64,000 bases of DNA from Cyclobacteriaceae bacterium (GCA_025808415.1 CP075525.1:2713501-2777500); one strand, 5' to 3'. Counted from the stretch's first letter, positions 9,057 to 17,926 are shown. The notes: generated by a model from the sequence alone, not told the origin. A program made the numbers and translations.

Positions 9057-9514
9057 GGCAAAGTTGTCATGATTGAAGAAAATAAAATTATGAAGCGTTG
9101 AAGGCATATCTTCTTGAGCAAAAATGCCTTAGCCCTCTTTATTCCTTCTTCTTCTGTCAATTGCTCGCAATAAAAACTACCTTTTCCAAAGGCCTTTGTC
9201 CTAATATTAACTGAGACGTAATATGTCTTACCTGATTCCAGATTAACTAAAAGTTCTGTTTCTGGGGTTGATTTGATTTTACCTTTGTATTGCGCATGAA
9301 TTATATGCTCACCAGGCTCTACCTCATGAACTGAATACTTTCCTTTTCCTAACTTACATAAAAGGACTTTGTCCAAATAGGTATAATAAGGCACAAACTG
9401 ATCAAGGTCATGCCCAACTGATCTTAATAAATAGATAGTCGCTTTTTGGCTTTGTGCCTGTACATAAATACAACTTATTAACAGTATGAATAAAATATAA
9501 TAAAGCTTTCTCAC
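9032..9514 (-). CDS. Secreted DUF2846-like protein
   Basis: Small exported protein of 160 residues. A signal peptide (MRKLYYILFILLISCIYVQAQ) is followed by a compact domain of about 90 residues with the order KATIYLLRS, LLCKLGKGKYSVHEVEPGEH, then LESGKTYYVSVNI, which fits the DUF2846 pattern (small beta-sandwich, Gly-x-His turn, Tyr-Tyr-Val strand). The last 30 residues, a hydrophobic stretch (QRFIILFSSIMTTLPLLEF), are not typical and may be an extension created when the 3' end was rearranged; the inverted repeat at 9031-9056 lies there. Function is unknown. It lies inside the segment bracketed by the direct repeat. Confidence 0.65.
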   Translation of the reverse strand: MRKLYYILFILLISCIYVQAQSQKATIYLLRSVGHDLDQFVPYYTYLDKVLLCKLGKGKYSVHEVEPGEHIIHAQYKGKIKSTPETELLVNLESGKTYYVSVNIRTKAFGKGSFYCEQLTEEEGIKRAKAFLLKKICLQRFIILFSSIMTTLPLLEFYLQ

Positions 9515-9584
9515 GGCACGGTGAATTTAGTATCAGATAACATTGACTTCTGAAAAATTAATAGTGCAAATCGAGCTATTATTA

Positions 9585-10161
9585 TTATTTCGGAAAAGTG
9601 AGTGATACGGATGCACCGATTGAACTGGCCGAAAAAGATTGCCCCAATTCATCCTCATAGCTGATGGCAGTATACGTAAGTGCAATCCACTTGTAGCCAA
9701 ATTCAAATCGAGGGCCGATCGAGCTTGTATAGGCAACATCAGGAAAAAATCCATCACCCTTTAATTTAGGATTAAGATGAGACGTAACGCCCACCCCCAA
9801 TCGGAAATCATTATTAATTTTCCAGAAGGGCGTTAGCTGGATAGGAAATCTTGTTAAACGAATATTAGCGTTATCTGCTGCCGTTGTATTGAATTTTATT
9901 CCAATGGAAGTACGAAGCATAAGGCCTTTGGCTTTTGGAAATTGAAATTCTCCACCAAATGCCAGGTACCCACCCTGCCCAGCCCGCATGGTTTGATCTT
10001 CACCGTTGGTAAAGAAGACTTTAAGTATTTCGTCACCACCATATTCTATGCCGCCTTCAATTAAAAATTTAGCGGGTTACTGGTTTTTCCATTTGTTGAG
10101 CGGTAACCTCAACAGAAGTCAATATAAGACCCAGACCTAAAACAAAAAGTAATTTTTTCAT
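9585..10161 (-). pseudogene. Outer membrane beta-barrel protein gene broken by a +1 frameshift
   Basis: An ATG at 10161 opens a signal peptide (MKKLLFVLGLGLILTS, ending near VTAQQ), but the frame stops at codon 31 (10069-10071). In the frame one base over, coding potential continues without a break to 9585: first AKFLIEGGIEYGGDE, then GGYLAFGGEFQFPKA, then alternating barrel strands (FRLGVGVTSHLNPKL, FEFGYKWIALTYTAISYED) and a terminal strand ending VSLTFPK. Deleting one base near 10072-10085, for example in the CCC run, joins the halves into a normal porin-like small barrel of about 191 residues. Either a genuine pseudogene or an assembly error; an internal ATG at 9989 would give a signal-less fragment and is unlikely to be used. 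Confidence 0.75.
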
Positions 10162-10294
10162 ATTGGACGCATTAAAAGCGGGCGAATAAAGATAAATACT
10201 TGAATCCCGTTGAAATGACTACCATTAATTTTTAGTTACGTAAAAGTTGGTTTTACACCTCAGAATTTCGAAGGCTTAGCGTCCCTTCAGCCCA

Positions 10295-10328
10295 CCATGG
10301 GGTTACGGTGATGCGGTTTGCGAATTGA
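10295..10328 (+). repeat. Direct repeat, copy 2 (displaced hemolysin III gene end)
   Basis: Intergenic copy of the last 34 bases of the hemolysin III gene (copy 1 at 8972-9005), including its stop codon. The rest of 10162-10378 shows no gene. Confidence 0.85.
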
Positions 10329-10378
10329 CAATTGTTAAAAGGATAATTCGAGCGGCCACAATAACCGCATAGAAAAGT

Positions 10379-11017
10379 TCAGAAGTCAAACCTCCTTTTA
10401 GAGTGAAGTACGCTTTGACTAATGCGCTTTTTGATTTTTTCTAGCGAAAGTTTTACAGGTAGTTTTGGTGGATCAACGGAAGGATCAATGTCATCGAAGT
10501 AACTTACAGCACGCAGGGCAATTAGAGGATTAAAATTTGGATACTTTATCGTGTAAAATTCGATCATTTCGCTCATTGAAAAATGTTCAAGAAGAAAGTA
10601 GATGTCGATAAAATCTTTCAAACGCTTACCCGAGTTACTGATGGCATTCAGTTTCATGGCTGCAATATCCGGGAGCGATAGAAATCGAATACCTTCCTCT
10701 TCTTTGGGAGGATTGATCAATGGGTAATTATGAGTAATAAAGTCGACTTTTATATGCTCGATGAAAGTAAGTAAGGTATTGGTCGCCTCAAACGTAACTT
10801 CCAACGTAAACTTTGCCTGCAGTTGACCAATAAATTGGTTTGAGTTGAAGGTTTCTCTACTGAACAGATCAATATCAATTGAGTTTCTATGTCCTATTTG
10901 AAGTGCAAGTGCGGTACCTCCTACCAAATAGAAGTCTACTAAAAAATCCAGCGATTGCAAACGCTGAATCAGGTCGAATGTTTCAGGTTTAATCAAAAAG
11001 GGATCTTTATGCAGCAT
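10379..11017 (-). CDS. AbiEii/AbiGii-type nucleotidyltransferase toxin-like protein
   Basis: Protein of 212 residues in the nucleotidyltransferase fold that includes AbiEii toxins of abortive-infection and toxin-antitoxin systems. The active-site signature is present: GGTALAL at residues 33-39 and the metal-binding DIDLF at 48-52, with a third acidic strand near IKVDFIT. A later motif (LPDIAAMKLNAISNSGKRLKDFIDIYFLL) is the typical KxxA-R-KDF(I/Y)D helix pair. The gene overlaps the upstream partner by 11 bases, as expected of a two-gene module. It sits in the accessory-looking stretch beside the rearranged segment. Toxicity is inferred from family, not shown. Confidence 0.85.
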   Translation of the reverse strand: MLHKDPFLIKPETFDLIQRLQSLDFLVDFYLVGGTALALQIGHRNSIDIDLFSRETFNSNQFIGQLQAKFTLEVTFEATNTLLTFIEHIKVDFITHNYPLINPPKEEEGIRFLSLPDIAAMKLNAISNSGKRLKDFIDIYFLLEHFSMSEMIEFYTIKYPNFNPLIALRAVSYFDDIDPSVDPPKLPVKLSLEKIKKRISQSVLHSKRRFDF

Positions 11018-11261
11018 TCAAAAAATCTGATTGAATAAAGAACCTGGAAAAGTCTTTCATCCGTTGCGTGAGCTGTGCACTCCATTCAATCACTTCAAGG
11101 ATTTTTTCCCGTCCATAATACTGAAGTACGGCACGCCATTCATTCAACGTTCCCCTTTCCAGCACTCGCTCAATCACAATCTTATACGACTTGTCGTAAT
11201 TAAAGGTCTCCAGGTCATACTCCCATAAGAGGCGGTCGCTGATATTGGGTTTATAAGCCAT
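11007..11261 (-). CDS. Small partner protein of the AbiEii-like toxin (DUF6922-like)
   Basis: Protein of 84 residues upstream of, and overlapping by 11 bases, the AbiEii-like gene. The sequence LLWEYDLETFNYDKSYKIVIERVLERGTLNEW, followed by LQYYGREKI, matches the pattern of small Bacteroidota proteins (DUF6922-like) that precede nucleotidyltransferase toxins. No classical winged-helix AbiEi domain is visible; it is much shorter than AbiEi. A role as antitoxin is inferred from gene order and overlap. Confidence 0.65.
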   Translation of the reverse strand: MAYKPNISDRLLWEYDLETFNYDKSYKIVIERVLERGTLNEWRAVLQYYGREKILEVIEWSAQLTQRMKDFSRFFIQSDFLNAA

Positions 11262-11351
11262 AGTGGTTCACAAAAATGGTTTATAAAGATACAAAAAAGG
11301 AGTTTGCTAAACACCAGGATAATATAATAAGGCTTGACTTAGCTGGTATTC

Positions 11352-11384
11352 TTCACCAATAAAAGGTTTTTTCTTGTTGGTGAA
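11352..11384. repeat. 8-bp inverted repeat in the intergenic gap
   Basis: TTCACCAA (11352-11359) and TTGGTGAA (11377-11384) with a 17-base loop, between the toxin-antitoxin genes and the YffB-like gene. It could be a binding site or a weak hairpin; no function is supported. Confidence 0.35.
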
Positions 11385-11427
11385 AAACATCGACAAGGGC
11401 AGAGCATCATTTAGTAAATAAACTCAC

Positions 11428-11772
11428 TTAAAATTTATTCTTATATTCCTCCTCATCAAACCCTAGCACGAGCACTTTACCATCTTCTTCAATCAACGGT
11501 CGCTTGATTACGCTGGTCTTCTCCAGCATTAAAGCAATGGCAACCTTTTCATTGGTGATTTTCTTTTGTGTTGCCTCATCCAATTGCCGCCAGGTAGTGC
11601 CGCGTTTGTTTATCAGGCTCTCCCACCCCACCTGTTTGCTCCAGGCTTTGAGTTTGCCTTCGGTAATGCCCTTCGATTTATAGTCGTGAAAGTCGAATTC
11701 AATTTTGTTCTTTTTCAGCCAGTCGAGCGCTGATTTTACCGTGTTGCAGATTTTTATTCCGTAGACAGTCAT
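11428..11772 (-). CDS. ArsC/Spx-superfamily reductase-like protein (YffB/MgsR type)
   Basis: Thioredoxin-fold protein of 114 residues. It begins MTVYGIKICNTVKSALDWL; Cys10 is the only Cys of the active-site position. The RGTTWRQLDEATQKKITNEK segment and IKRPLIEEDGKVLVLGF (the cis-Pro/Arg region of arsenate-reductase-like proteins) agree closely with E. coli YffB. The YffB group is thought to use glutathione or another thiol; arsenate reduction is not established for it, and the lack of ars genes nearby argues against that role. It is followed closely by the DUF885 gene. Confidence 0.9.
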   Translation of the reverse strand: MTVYGIKICNTVKSALDWLKKNKIEFDFHDYKSKGITEGKLKAWSKQVGWESLINKRGTTWRQLDEATQKKITNEKVAIALMLEKTSVIKRPLIEEDGKVLVLGFDEEEYKNKF

Positions 11773-11775
11773 GCG

Positions 11776-11803
11776 GATTTAAGATTTCAAATTTCAGATT
11801 TTA
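11776..11803. repeat. Heptamer array 1
   Basis: Four 7-base units in phase: GATTTAA, GATTTCA, AATTTCA, GATTTTA. It fills the gap between the YffB-like gene and the DUF885 gene and runs into the 3' end of the latter. Confidence 0.7.
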
Positions 11804-13544
11804 ACGCTTGGTCAATATAGGCATCAACCTGCTTTTCCAAAACGGTTAACGGCACGGACCCATTTTGAAGGATGGCTTCATGAAATTCACCGATATTAAA
11901 CTTATTCCCTAAGGCTTCCTCTGCTTTTTTCCGCAAGGCTTTGATTTTGATTTCACCGATCTTATAACTTAATGCCTGCCCCGGCCAACCGATGTACCGA
12001 TCTATTTCTGTAGTAACTTCGTGAATGGACAACGCTGTGTTTTCCGACAAGTATGCCAGTGCCTGTTCGCGTGTCCAGCCCTTATAATGGATTCCTGTAT
12101 CTAAAACCAACCGGCATGCCCGCCACATTTCATAGGTATAGCGGCCAAACCAATCGTAAGGCGTGGTGTACATGCCCATCTCTTCGCCCAGAAACTCACT
12201 GTACAATCCCCAGCCTTCACCGAAGGCACTGATGTAATACTGATTTCTGAAGCGGGGTATATCTTTCAGTTCGGCCGCCAACGAAATTTGCAGGTGGTGT
12301 CCCGGCACCGCCTCGTGCAAGGTGAGTGCAGGCAACGTATACAATGTGCGGCTCTTCAAATTATAGGTATTCACCCAATAGATACCCGCACGTTTGCTTT
12401 CCCACGATCCGCCAACATAGCGACCGCCTGTATAGGTTGGGGCAATGTTATCGGGTACAGGTTCAACAGTGAAGGGTAAGGTGTAAAGCTTGCTGAATAG
12501 TTTTGGAAGCTGCGCCTCCGCGCGCTTGCTCAGCCAGGCGGCATAGTTCAACAACTCCTGCGGGGTTTTGGCATAAAACTGCGGATCGGTTCGAAGGAAT
12601 TTTAAGAAATCAGAAAATGAACCTTTAAACTTCACTTCCTGGATTATCGCTTCCATGGCGGCCCGAATACGCGCCACTTCTTGTATTCCCAAATTATGCA
12701 CCGAGTCGGGTGTAAGGGGCAGTGTGGCATAATGCATCACCCGATTCTCATAATATTCCTTACCACCGGGTACCAGACTTATACCTGGAGCTTCCTTCGC
12801 TGCAACCATATACTCATCCGCCACAAAAGTTTTTAATGATTGGTATTCACTCGCCAGTTCACCTACTAGTTGATCGGCTTGTTCCAAAATGGCTTTGCGA
12901 TCGGTTTCTTGAAGATCAGCCGGCAACGTGCTAAAAGGTTTATAGAAAATTGAAGTGTGATAATCCTGCACAACCCACGGCTTCAGCAACTCAAGTGTAT
13001 TTCTAACAATAACTTTTGGCGCAACAATCCCTTCCTCTATTCCCTTCTGCATCAGTATTCTATTTTCCTTCAGCACAGTAATGTAGTTCGGAAGCCAGTG
13101 AAGGTAATCGTAATAGTGTTGTGCGGTTGTAAACGGTAACCGCTGTAAAGTGCGCTCCATGTTGTTATAGAAACCACCCTCGGCATTAAAAGGGATGTAA
13201 TACATTTTATAGTGAAACTGATCGATCCTGTCGCGCAAGCTTATGATCATAACCTGCTTGCTGATTTTTTCCTGCTCAGAAAGATTGACATCATCGAGGG
13301 AAAGGATGGCATCCAAAAATTTTTGAAGGCTGTCTGTACGCTGTGCACGAGCTTCCGGCAAAGTCGAACGCCAGGCTCCTTTCGGATGAAAACCCCGGTA
13401 CAAACTATCCTCGGAGGAACCGGAAAACTTCTCTATATCATCAAATAGCTGAGCGAGCTTTTCACCATCGGCCTGAGCCTTATCCTTTTCAGCAGGTTGG
13501 CATGCCCAAACAGAAAACAAAAGAAAAAACAGGTAGCGTTTCAT
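11787..13544 (-). CDS. DUF885 family lipoprotein (predicted metallopeptidase-like)
   Basis: Lipoprotein of 585 residues: the signal peptide ends in a lipobox (FSVWAC, Cys at 15). The rest is one long alpha-rich domain typical of DUF885. Near residue 409 is the conserved HEAVPGHHLQ motif; its His/Glu arrangement resembles a zinc site, and DUF885 is placed near gluzincin-like peptidases on that ground. Further family motifs are AFGEGWGLYSEFLG and GWPGQALSYKIGE. It is divergent from the M14 peptidase gene across 141 bases, so both may serve extracytoplasmic peptide use. The final codons overlap a heptamer array, so the C-terminal residues may vary between strains. Confidence 0.88.
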   Translation of the reverse strand: MKRYLFFLLFSVWACQPAEKDKAQADGEKLAQLFDDIEKFSGSSEDSLYRGFHPKGAWRSTLPEARAQRTDSLQKFLDAILSLDDVNLSEQEKISKQVMIISLRDRIDQFHYKMYYIPFNAEGGFYNNMERTLQRLPFTTAQHYYDYLHWLPNYITVLKENRILMQKGIEEGIVAPKVIVRNTLELLKPWVVQDYHTSIFYKPFSTLPADLQETDRKAILEQADQLVGELASEYQSLKTFVADEYMVAAKEAPGISLVPGGKEYYENRVMHYATLPLTPDSVHNLGIQEVARIRAAMEAIIQEVKFKGSFSDFLKFLRTDPQFYAKTPQELLNYAAWLSKRAEAQLPKLFSKLYTLPFTVEPVPDNIAPTYTGGRYVGGSWESKRAGIYWVNTYNLKSRTLYTLPALTLHEAVPGHHLQISLAAELKDIPRFRNQYYISAFGEGWGLYSEFLGEEMGMYTTPYDWFGRYTYEMWRACRLVLDTGIHYKGWTREQALAYLSENTALSIHEVTTEIDRYIGWPGQALSYKIGEIKIKALRKKAEEALGNKFNIGEFHEAILQNGSVPLTVLEKQVDAYIDQALKSEI

Positions 13545-13685
13545 AGGTAGTTTGTTAGGAAACTAAAAGTAGTGATTTCTATTAACCGGATGTAGATGAC
13601 CCATTACCGTACAAATAAAAGTTTACTGTACCCGGCATACCTTCCATAAATCTGGCTATTTTGAGCATGAAGAATAAACCTACCT

Positions 13686-16235
13686 ATGAAAAAAATAGCT
13701 ACCCTTTTTCTTGTCGCCAGCATTGCGCTGCCGACACTAGCCCAACGCGATTACTTCTATCCAAAAGCATCAACCTTTAATACCGCAATTCCCACACCCG
13801 AAGAGTTTCTTGGGTATCCCATCGGAATGCACCATACGCGCCACGACCGCGTGGTGGAGTACTTCAAAACATTGGATAACCTATCCGACCGGATGATCCT
13901 GTTGGAAATTGGTAAAACGTATGAGCACCGACCTCAGATTACAGCCATCATCACTACACCTGAAAACCATAAAAACCTGGACGACATCCGCAGCAAGCAT
14001 TTGCAGCGTAATACCTCAACGCAATTCAACAACGTACCGCTCATAATCCTTTTGGGGTACAACGTTCACGGCAACGAACCTTCCAGCACCGAAGCTGCCA
14101 TGCTCACGGCCTACTACCTCGTGGCCAATGAAGATGAAGAAACATTGGCATGGTTAAAAACTATGGTCATTCTGCTCGACCCGGTGTATAACCCCGATGG
14201 CCGAGACCGCCACAGCCATTGGGCAAATATGCACAAAGCTTCACCCTTGGTAGGCGATCCGTTAGACCGCGAGCACAACGAAGTATGGCCGGGTGGACGT
14301 ACCAACCATTATTGGTTCGACCTTAACCGCGACTGGTTTTTGGGGGTTCATCCTGAAAGCAGGAACCGCGTAAAGCTATTTCATGAATGGCGCCCGTATG
14401 TGATGACCGACCATCATGAAATGGGCACCAACTCAACTTTTTATTTCGATCCGGGAAAATACAGCAGCAACAACCCGGTAGTGCCCGCACAATTGTATGA
14501 TGTACTCTACCCTAAATTTGGGGAGTATTTCGCCAAAGCTATGGATGGGATAGGTTCGCAGTATTTTACCAAAGAAGCGTTTGATAAGTTGTATCCGGGG
14601 TATGGATCAAGCTATGGTAATTTTTACGGAGGTGCCGGCTTTCTGTTCGAGCAGGCAAGTTCACGCGGACATTTCCAGGAAACTACCACCATTCCCCTCA
14701 CCTTTGCCTTTACCATTCGCAACCAATTTACCGCATCGCTGGCAACACTTCGTGCATCACACAACGAACGCGACATGCTCTTTAACCTGCGGTTGAATTT
14801 CTTCCGCACGGCAGCCAACCAGGCAAAAGCCAATCCGGTGAAAGGATATGTTTTTGGCGATACTCATGATGTAAACCGTACAAACGCTTTTGTTAACCTG
14901 CTGCGCATGCACGAAATAGAAGTTTATGATCTGGCCAGGGATATGGCAGTAAGCGGAAAAACCTACGAGAAGGGTAAAGCCTTCATTGTGCCTACAGAAC
15001 AGATGAACTACATCATGGTGCGTTCTGCTTTTGAAAAAGAGATAACCTATACAGATAGCATCTTCTACGATGCCTCAACCTGGTCGTTGGTGCATGCCTT
15101 TAATTTGCCACATGCCGAAATACGCGGGCCAGTAAGCAAAGGTGATCGTATTACAAAAGATCTGGTCAAAACCGTAGTACCGGTTACCCGAAGTAACTAC
15201 GCGTACCTGATGGAACTTACTGACTACGCTGCACATAAAGCAATCCACCAACTGCAATCCGATGGTATTATCGCAAAAATTGCCTTTCGCTCCTTCAGCG
15301 CAATAATAAATGGAAAAGAAAAGAACTTCCGACACGGAACGATCATCATACCGGTTAGTCAGCAAACGATTGATAGCGACAAGCTATTTGAAAGCCTGAA
15401 AAAAGTAAGTACTTCCTGTTTAACTGATTTTTATTCAGTCGAAACCGGGTACAACCTTAAGGGTATTGATCTTGGTTCCGGCTTTGCTATTCCACTGAAA
15501 CAACCGAAAGCTTTGATGCTGATCGGCAATGGAGTATCTGGGTATGAAGCTGGCGAAGTATGGCACCTACTTGATCAACGGATTGGAATGCCCATCACAA
15601 AAGTTGATGTAACCAACATCGGCCGTGTGAGCTGGGAGAAGTACAATGTGTTGATTATGGTAAGTGGCAACTATAATCTTGATAAAGCTACCATTGATAA
15701 AATAAAAGCCTGGATACAATCGGGCGGTACACTGATCACACTAAAAACGGCAAGCGAGTGGGCCATCAAACAAGGTCTGACTAAAGAAAAACTAGTACCA
15801 ACCGATACCACCAAAACCAAACCACGAACAAACTACGAAGATGCTGCCAATACGGAAGGCGCAAGAAGTATTGGAGGATCAATCTTTCAGGTCGACCTTG
15901 ATATTACCAATCCAATTGGGTTTGGGTATACCGATCGCACCATTTCAGTGTACCGCAATGGCTCAACGTTTCTTCAGCCCGGTAAAAACCCTTATACCAC
16001 CGCAGCAAAGTACACTGCCAAGCCGTTGATTGGTGGCTACCTGCACAAAACCAATGCACCAAAGGTTGCTAACTCCGCTGCCGTATTGCTCAGTGGTGAA
16101 GGCCAGGGAAGAGTAATTATGTTTTCTGATAATCCGAACTTCAGGGGCACGTGGTATGGGACAAATAAAATGTTTTTGAATGCACTGTTTTTTGGACCGG
16201 TTCTAAATGTCCCAAACAGCAGTCAGGGTGAATAG
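13686..16235 (+). CDS. Secreted M14 family zinc carboxypeptidase-like metallopeptidase with C-terminal GATase1-like domain
   Basis: Exported enzyme of 849 residues (signal peptide to about residue 20, LPTLAQ). The M14 domain covers about residues 45-370: zinc ligands in NVHGNEPSSTEA (His128, Glu131), the substrate-side motif DPVYNPDGRDRH and the later TDHHEMGTNSTFYF. Between about 600 and 830 a second domain reads like a class I glutamine-amidotransferase-like fold (PKALMLIGNGVSGYEAGEVW, VLIMVSGNYNLDKATIDKIK, IQSGGTLITLKTASEWA), found in many Bacteroidota M14 proteins. No CTD-type secretion tail is apparent, so a periplasmic location is likely. The substrate is unknown. Confidence 0.9.
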   Translation: MKKIATLFLVASIALPTLAQRDYFYPKASTFNTAIPTPEEFLGYPIGMHHTRHDRVVEYFKTLDNLSDRMILLEIGKTYEHRPQITAIITTPENHKNLDDIRSKHLQRNTSTQFNNVPLIILLGYNVHGNEPSSTEAAMLTAYYLVANEDEETLAWLKTMVILLDPVYNPDGRDRHSHWANMHKASPLVGDPLDREHNEVWPGGRTNHYWFDLNRDWFLGVHPESRNRVKLFHEWRPYVMTDHHEMGTNSTFYFDPGKYSSNNPVVPAQLYDVLYPKFGEYFAKAMDGIGSQYFTKEAFDKLYPGYGSSYGNFYGGAGFLFEQASSRGHFQETTTIPLTFAFTIRNQFTASLATLRASHNERDMLFNLRLNFFRTAANQAKANPVKGYVFGDTHDVNRTNAFVNLLRMHEIEVYDLARDMAVSGKTYEKGKAFIVPTEQMNYIMVRSAFEKEITYTDSIFYDASTWSLVHAFNLPHAEIRGPVSKGDRITKDLVKTVVPVTRSNYAYLMELTDYAAHKAIHQLQSDGIIAKIAFRSFSAIINGKEKNFRHGTIIIPVSQQTIDSDKLFESLKKVSTSCLTDFYSVETGYNLKGIDLGSGFAIPLKQPKALMLIGNGVSGYEAGEVWHLLDQRIGMPITKVDVTNIGRVSWEKYNVLIMVSGNYNLDKATIDKIKAWIQSGGTLITLKTASEWAIKQGLTKEKLVPTDTTKTKPRTNYEDAANTEGARSIGGSIFQVDLDITNPIGFGYTDRTISVYRNGSTFLQPGKNPYTTAAKYTAKPLIGGYLHKTNAPKVANSAAVLLSGEGQGRVIMFSDNPNFRGTWYGTNKMFLNALFFGPVLNVPNSSQGE

Positions 16236-16239
16236 CCGT

Positions 16240-17013
16240 TTATGATTTTAACGTACGGATAAAAGTGGAAATATCCGTTACAAGGTCTGTAGATTTGGAG
16301 AGCACTTTTATAAATGCACTACCTACAATAACTCCAGCTCCATATTGACAGGCGGTTGAGAAAGTCTGACGATTGGAAATACCAAAGCCGATAAGAAATG
16401 GATTGTTTAATTGCTTATCGCGCAGGCGTTGAAAATAATCCAATTGATCCGCTGAAAATTCATTCCTTGAACCGGTAGTACTGGAGGATGAAACTGCATA
16501 AATAAAACCACGACTGGCCTGATCAATGCGCTGAATGCGCTCATCGGAAGTAGTGGGTGAAATGAGAAAAATATTTTGCAGATCCAACTCCTCCATTTTG
16601 TCCTTATAGTTTCGTTCAAACTCATCAAATGGCATATCGGGTAAGATTAATCCATCTACACCGGCCGTAGCAGCATCTGCAAAGAAACGATCCATACCAT
16701 ATTGCATTACAGGATTCAAATACCCCATGAGGATAATGGGCATTGAAACTGTTTTACGTATTTCTTTTACCTGTTCCAACAGCAACTTTACCGTCATGCC
16801 ATTATCAATAGCCTGCTTACTGCTTTGCTGAATCACCGGGCCATCAGCGATGGGATCAGAAAATGGTATTCCGATTTCAATCATATCAACCCCTGCCAAC
16901 TGAAGTTGCTTTGCAATCTCAACGGTGTCGTGAAGGGTGGGAAAGCCCGCTGTAAAAAATACTGAAAGTATATTGTCCTTCTTTTGCTGAAAAAGTGCGT
17001 CAATGCGATTCAT
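16240..17013 (-). CDS. trpA: Tryptophan synthase alpha subunit
   Basis: Cleaves indole-3-glycerol phosphate to indole and glyceraldehyde 3-phosphate and passes indole to TrpB. At 257 residues it has normal length. Catalytic residues lie in DMIEIGIPFSDPIADGP (Glu and Asp) and in GVDGLILPDMPFDEF; the phosphate-binding segment is IGFGISNRQ. It is the last gene of the trp operon, separated from trpB by the DUF1684 gene, and its stop lies only four bases from the convergent M14 peptidase stop. Confidence 0.97.
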   Translation of the reverse strand: MNRIDALFQQKKDNILSVFFTAGFPTLHDTVEIAKQLQLAGVDMIEIGIPFSDPIADGPVIQQSSKQAIDNGMTVKLLLEQVKEIRKTVSMPIILMGYLNPVMQYGMDRFFADAATAGVDGLILPDMPFDEFERNYKDKMEELDLQNIFLISPTTSDERIQRIDQASRGFIYAVSSSSTTGSRNEFSADQLDYFQRLRDKQLNNPFLIGFGISNRQTFSTACQYGAGVIVGSAFIKVLSKSTDLVTDISTFIRTLKS

Positions 17014-17017
17014 AAAA

Positions 17018-17926
17018 TTAATGGTCTCTGTAATTCTTCTCCCCTACTGGTACAGCAAAGGGCAATATGTTTTGTTTCGGTGGTAAAGGACAGGTTGCAA
17101 ATTCAGTAAAGGCACATGGTGGATTATAGGACTTATTGAAATCGATGATCACATTATCGCCCGACACAGGTACCGGTACATACATATACCGTCCGGCACC
17201 GTAGGTTTCGCGTGCGTTGGTTTCATCACCGAAAATAACGAAGAACTCATCCCCTCCTTCATCAAGTGCATCCAGGCGGTATTCGTTACCCTGCCAGGTA
17301 AATACCAACGTTCCTACTGATCGTTGTTGCAGGGTTTGTCCCAGTACATTGGTGATTTCAATCGTGCGCGAAGAATCAGCCCATTCCACACGCCCCTCCA
17401 CTCGCCAGGCGGGGTCAATATCAAAACAATCAATACCCGAAAAGGCTTTCAGGTTTGGATGATCCAGGTCGCGCAAGCGTATGCCAATCTTGTCATCACG
17501 CTTAATGACAAACCATCGGAGAGAACCGTATTCCATAATGTTGCGTGACGAATCCGGATGAAATATAACACCGGAAGATGTCGGCTTACCATTTACCGAA
17601 ATCATAAGGCCGTCTGTTGTTTCCAGCATTACTACGCCTTGTTTTAATAGCAAGAAACCAGCACGTTCAGGGATTTTACCCTCGGGAAAAACAAAGTCAT
17701 TCGACTTGCCACTACCGAAGGTGTTAATGCCATCCTTCAACCAAAACAACCCTGCCAGGTTTACCCATCCTTCCTCACTTACCTGGTAAGCGTTTCGCTT
17801 TTGCTGCCATTGGATAATTTCCTCCAGATAGGCTTCGGTATCAAAACTTTTATCCTGCCTAACGGAAGATGTGCAGCCTGCAACCAGTGCAGTAAAGAGA
17901 AAAAGAAAATTGATTTTAGTATTCAT
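17018..17926 (-). CDS. DUF1684 family lipoprotein located inside the trp operon
   Basis: Lipoprotein of 302 residues with a lipobox (LVAGC, Cys at 18). The DUF1684 domain is clear: WVNLAGLFWLKDGINTFGS near residue 60, later WADSSRTIEITNVLGQ, and the end motif with FNKSYNPPCAFTEFATCPLPP, whose NPPCA-CP pattern is diagnostic. Function of the family is unknown. It lies 113 bases after trpB and four bases before trpA, so it is probably transcribed with both, but nothing in its sequence relates to tryptophan. The 113-base gap to trpB holds a heptamer array. Confidence 0.88.
   Translation of the reverse strand: MNTKINFLFLFTALVAGCTSSVRQDKSFDTEAYLEEIIQWQQKRNAYQVSEEGWVNLAGLFWLKDGINTFGSGKSNDFVFPEGKIPERAGFLLLKQGVVMLETTDGLMISVNGKPTSSGVIFHPDSSRNIMEYGSLRWFVIKRDDKIGIRLRDLDHPNLKAFSGIDCFDIDPAWRVEGRVEWADSSRTIEITNVLGQTLQQRSVGTLVFTWQGNEYRLDALDEGGDEFFVIFGDETNARETYGAGRYMYVPVPVSGDNVIIDFNKSYNPPCAFTEFATCPLPPKQNILPFAVPVGEKNYRDH

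Noticed and set aside
11428..11772. Arsenate reductase
   Set aside because: The family match is to YffB; only one Cys of the site is present and no arsenic genes are near.
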